Source: Dyella monticola (GTDB lineage Bacteria; Pseudomonadota; Gammaproteobacteria; Xanthomonadales; Rhodanobacteraceae). Taken from it: a DNA stretch of 64,000 nt. Where the stretch lies: assembly GCF_003363155.1 (NCBI RefSeq), contig NZ_QRBE01000005.1:124001-188000 (forward strand), written 5' to 3'. The notes under the pieces are model-generated. The model searched no databases and had not been told where the DNA came from. It saw only the letters and a list, made by a program, of their open reading frames with translations. The position numbers and the translations under genes are program-made. Positions 63,920 to 64,000 of this stretch are shown one piece after another (the stretch's first letter is position 1; every line of letters starts with the position of its first letter).

Positions 63920-64000
63920 GGCATTACCTGCGCAACCGCGTCAGGCGAGCGCAAGCCACGTCCGCGCGCATCCAGCGCAAGCCGCGGCGCAAGCAAAAAG
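63920..64000 (-). other. Probable 3' end of an upstream gene
   Basis: The final 81 bp lie immediately upstream of the MdtB-like gene. Two minus-strand frames read through from the right edge: one ends at TAA 4 nt before the MdtB ATG, the other overlaps it as ATGA. Either could be the C-terminus of the expected MdtA-like adaptor; too little is present to decide. Confidence 0.3.

Overview
This is a GC-rich chromosomal window from a Gram-negative bacterium: two RND efflux systems, outer-membrane lipoproteins, a two-partner secretion pair and two classical autotransporters. A gum/colanic-type exopolysaccharide locus, a glnA gene with a sigma-54/NtrC control region, Xanthomonadales-style dispersed palindromes and a CotA-like copper oxidase suggest a gammaproteobacterium of the Xanthomonadales, probably Rhodanobacteraceae (Dyella/Luteibacter/Rhodanobacter-like). 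That placement is inferred from gene families, not from a database search. No tRNA, rRNA, CRISPR array or insertion sequence was seen.

Layout. 0-9.6 kb: an AI-2E-family membrane protein, a complete RND pump operon (adaptor, permease, outer-membrane factor, minus strand) with a divergent LysR regulator, and uppP. 9.6-11.3 kb: glnA behind an NtrC-like site and a sigma-54 promoter. 11.7-23.7 kb: an exopolysaccharide operon (initiating sugar transferase, Wza-like exporter, Wzb-like phosphatase, Wzc-like kinase, one GT4 transferase, pyruvyl-transferase-family protein, flippase, Wzy-like polymerase), a secreted glycosidase on the opposite strand, and galE. 24-28.7 kb: a two-partner secretion pair whose secreted protein carries two secretion domains. 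28.9-34.2 kb: exported alpha-L-fucosidase, an MFS transporter overlapping an AraC regulator behind a consensus sigma-54 promoter, and a sulfotransferase. 34.3-42.0 kb: a 2572-residue Gly-rich autotransporter with a duplicated passenger. 42.1-49.4 kb: acetyltransferase, small membrane protein, Tat-exported multicopper oxidase, secreted phosphoesterase, DUF3617-like protein, a protein with one haem-c motif, and a DUF6916-like protein. 49.4-51.7 kb: an operon of three phage-tail-collar (MdpB-like) paralogues and an acetyltransferase. 51.9-57.1 kb: a 1745-residue Ig-like autotransporter with an exact 519-bp tandem repeat. 57.2-63.9 kb: two MdtC/MdtB-like RND permeases whose adaptor gene should lie beyond the right edge.

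How the genes fit together. Most of the window builds, decorates, remodels or exports material at the cell surface: exopolysaccharide synthesis (UppP recycles the shared lipid carrier, GalE can supply UDP-galactose, the glycosidase may trim the polymer), three very large surface proteins, secreted hydrolases and oxidases, and multidrug efflux. Two control signals stand out: the glnA nitrogen-control region and a consensus sigma-54 promoter before the MFS-AraC pair. A family of 22-27-bp palindromes lies in the gap between adjacent genes of both efflux operons.
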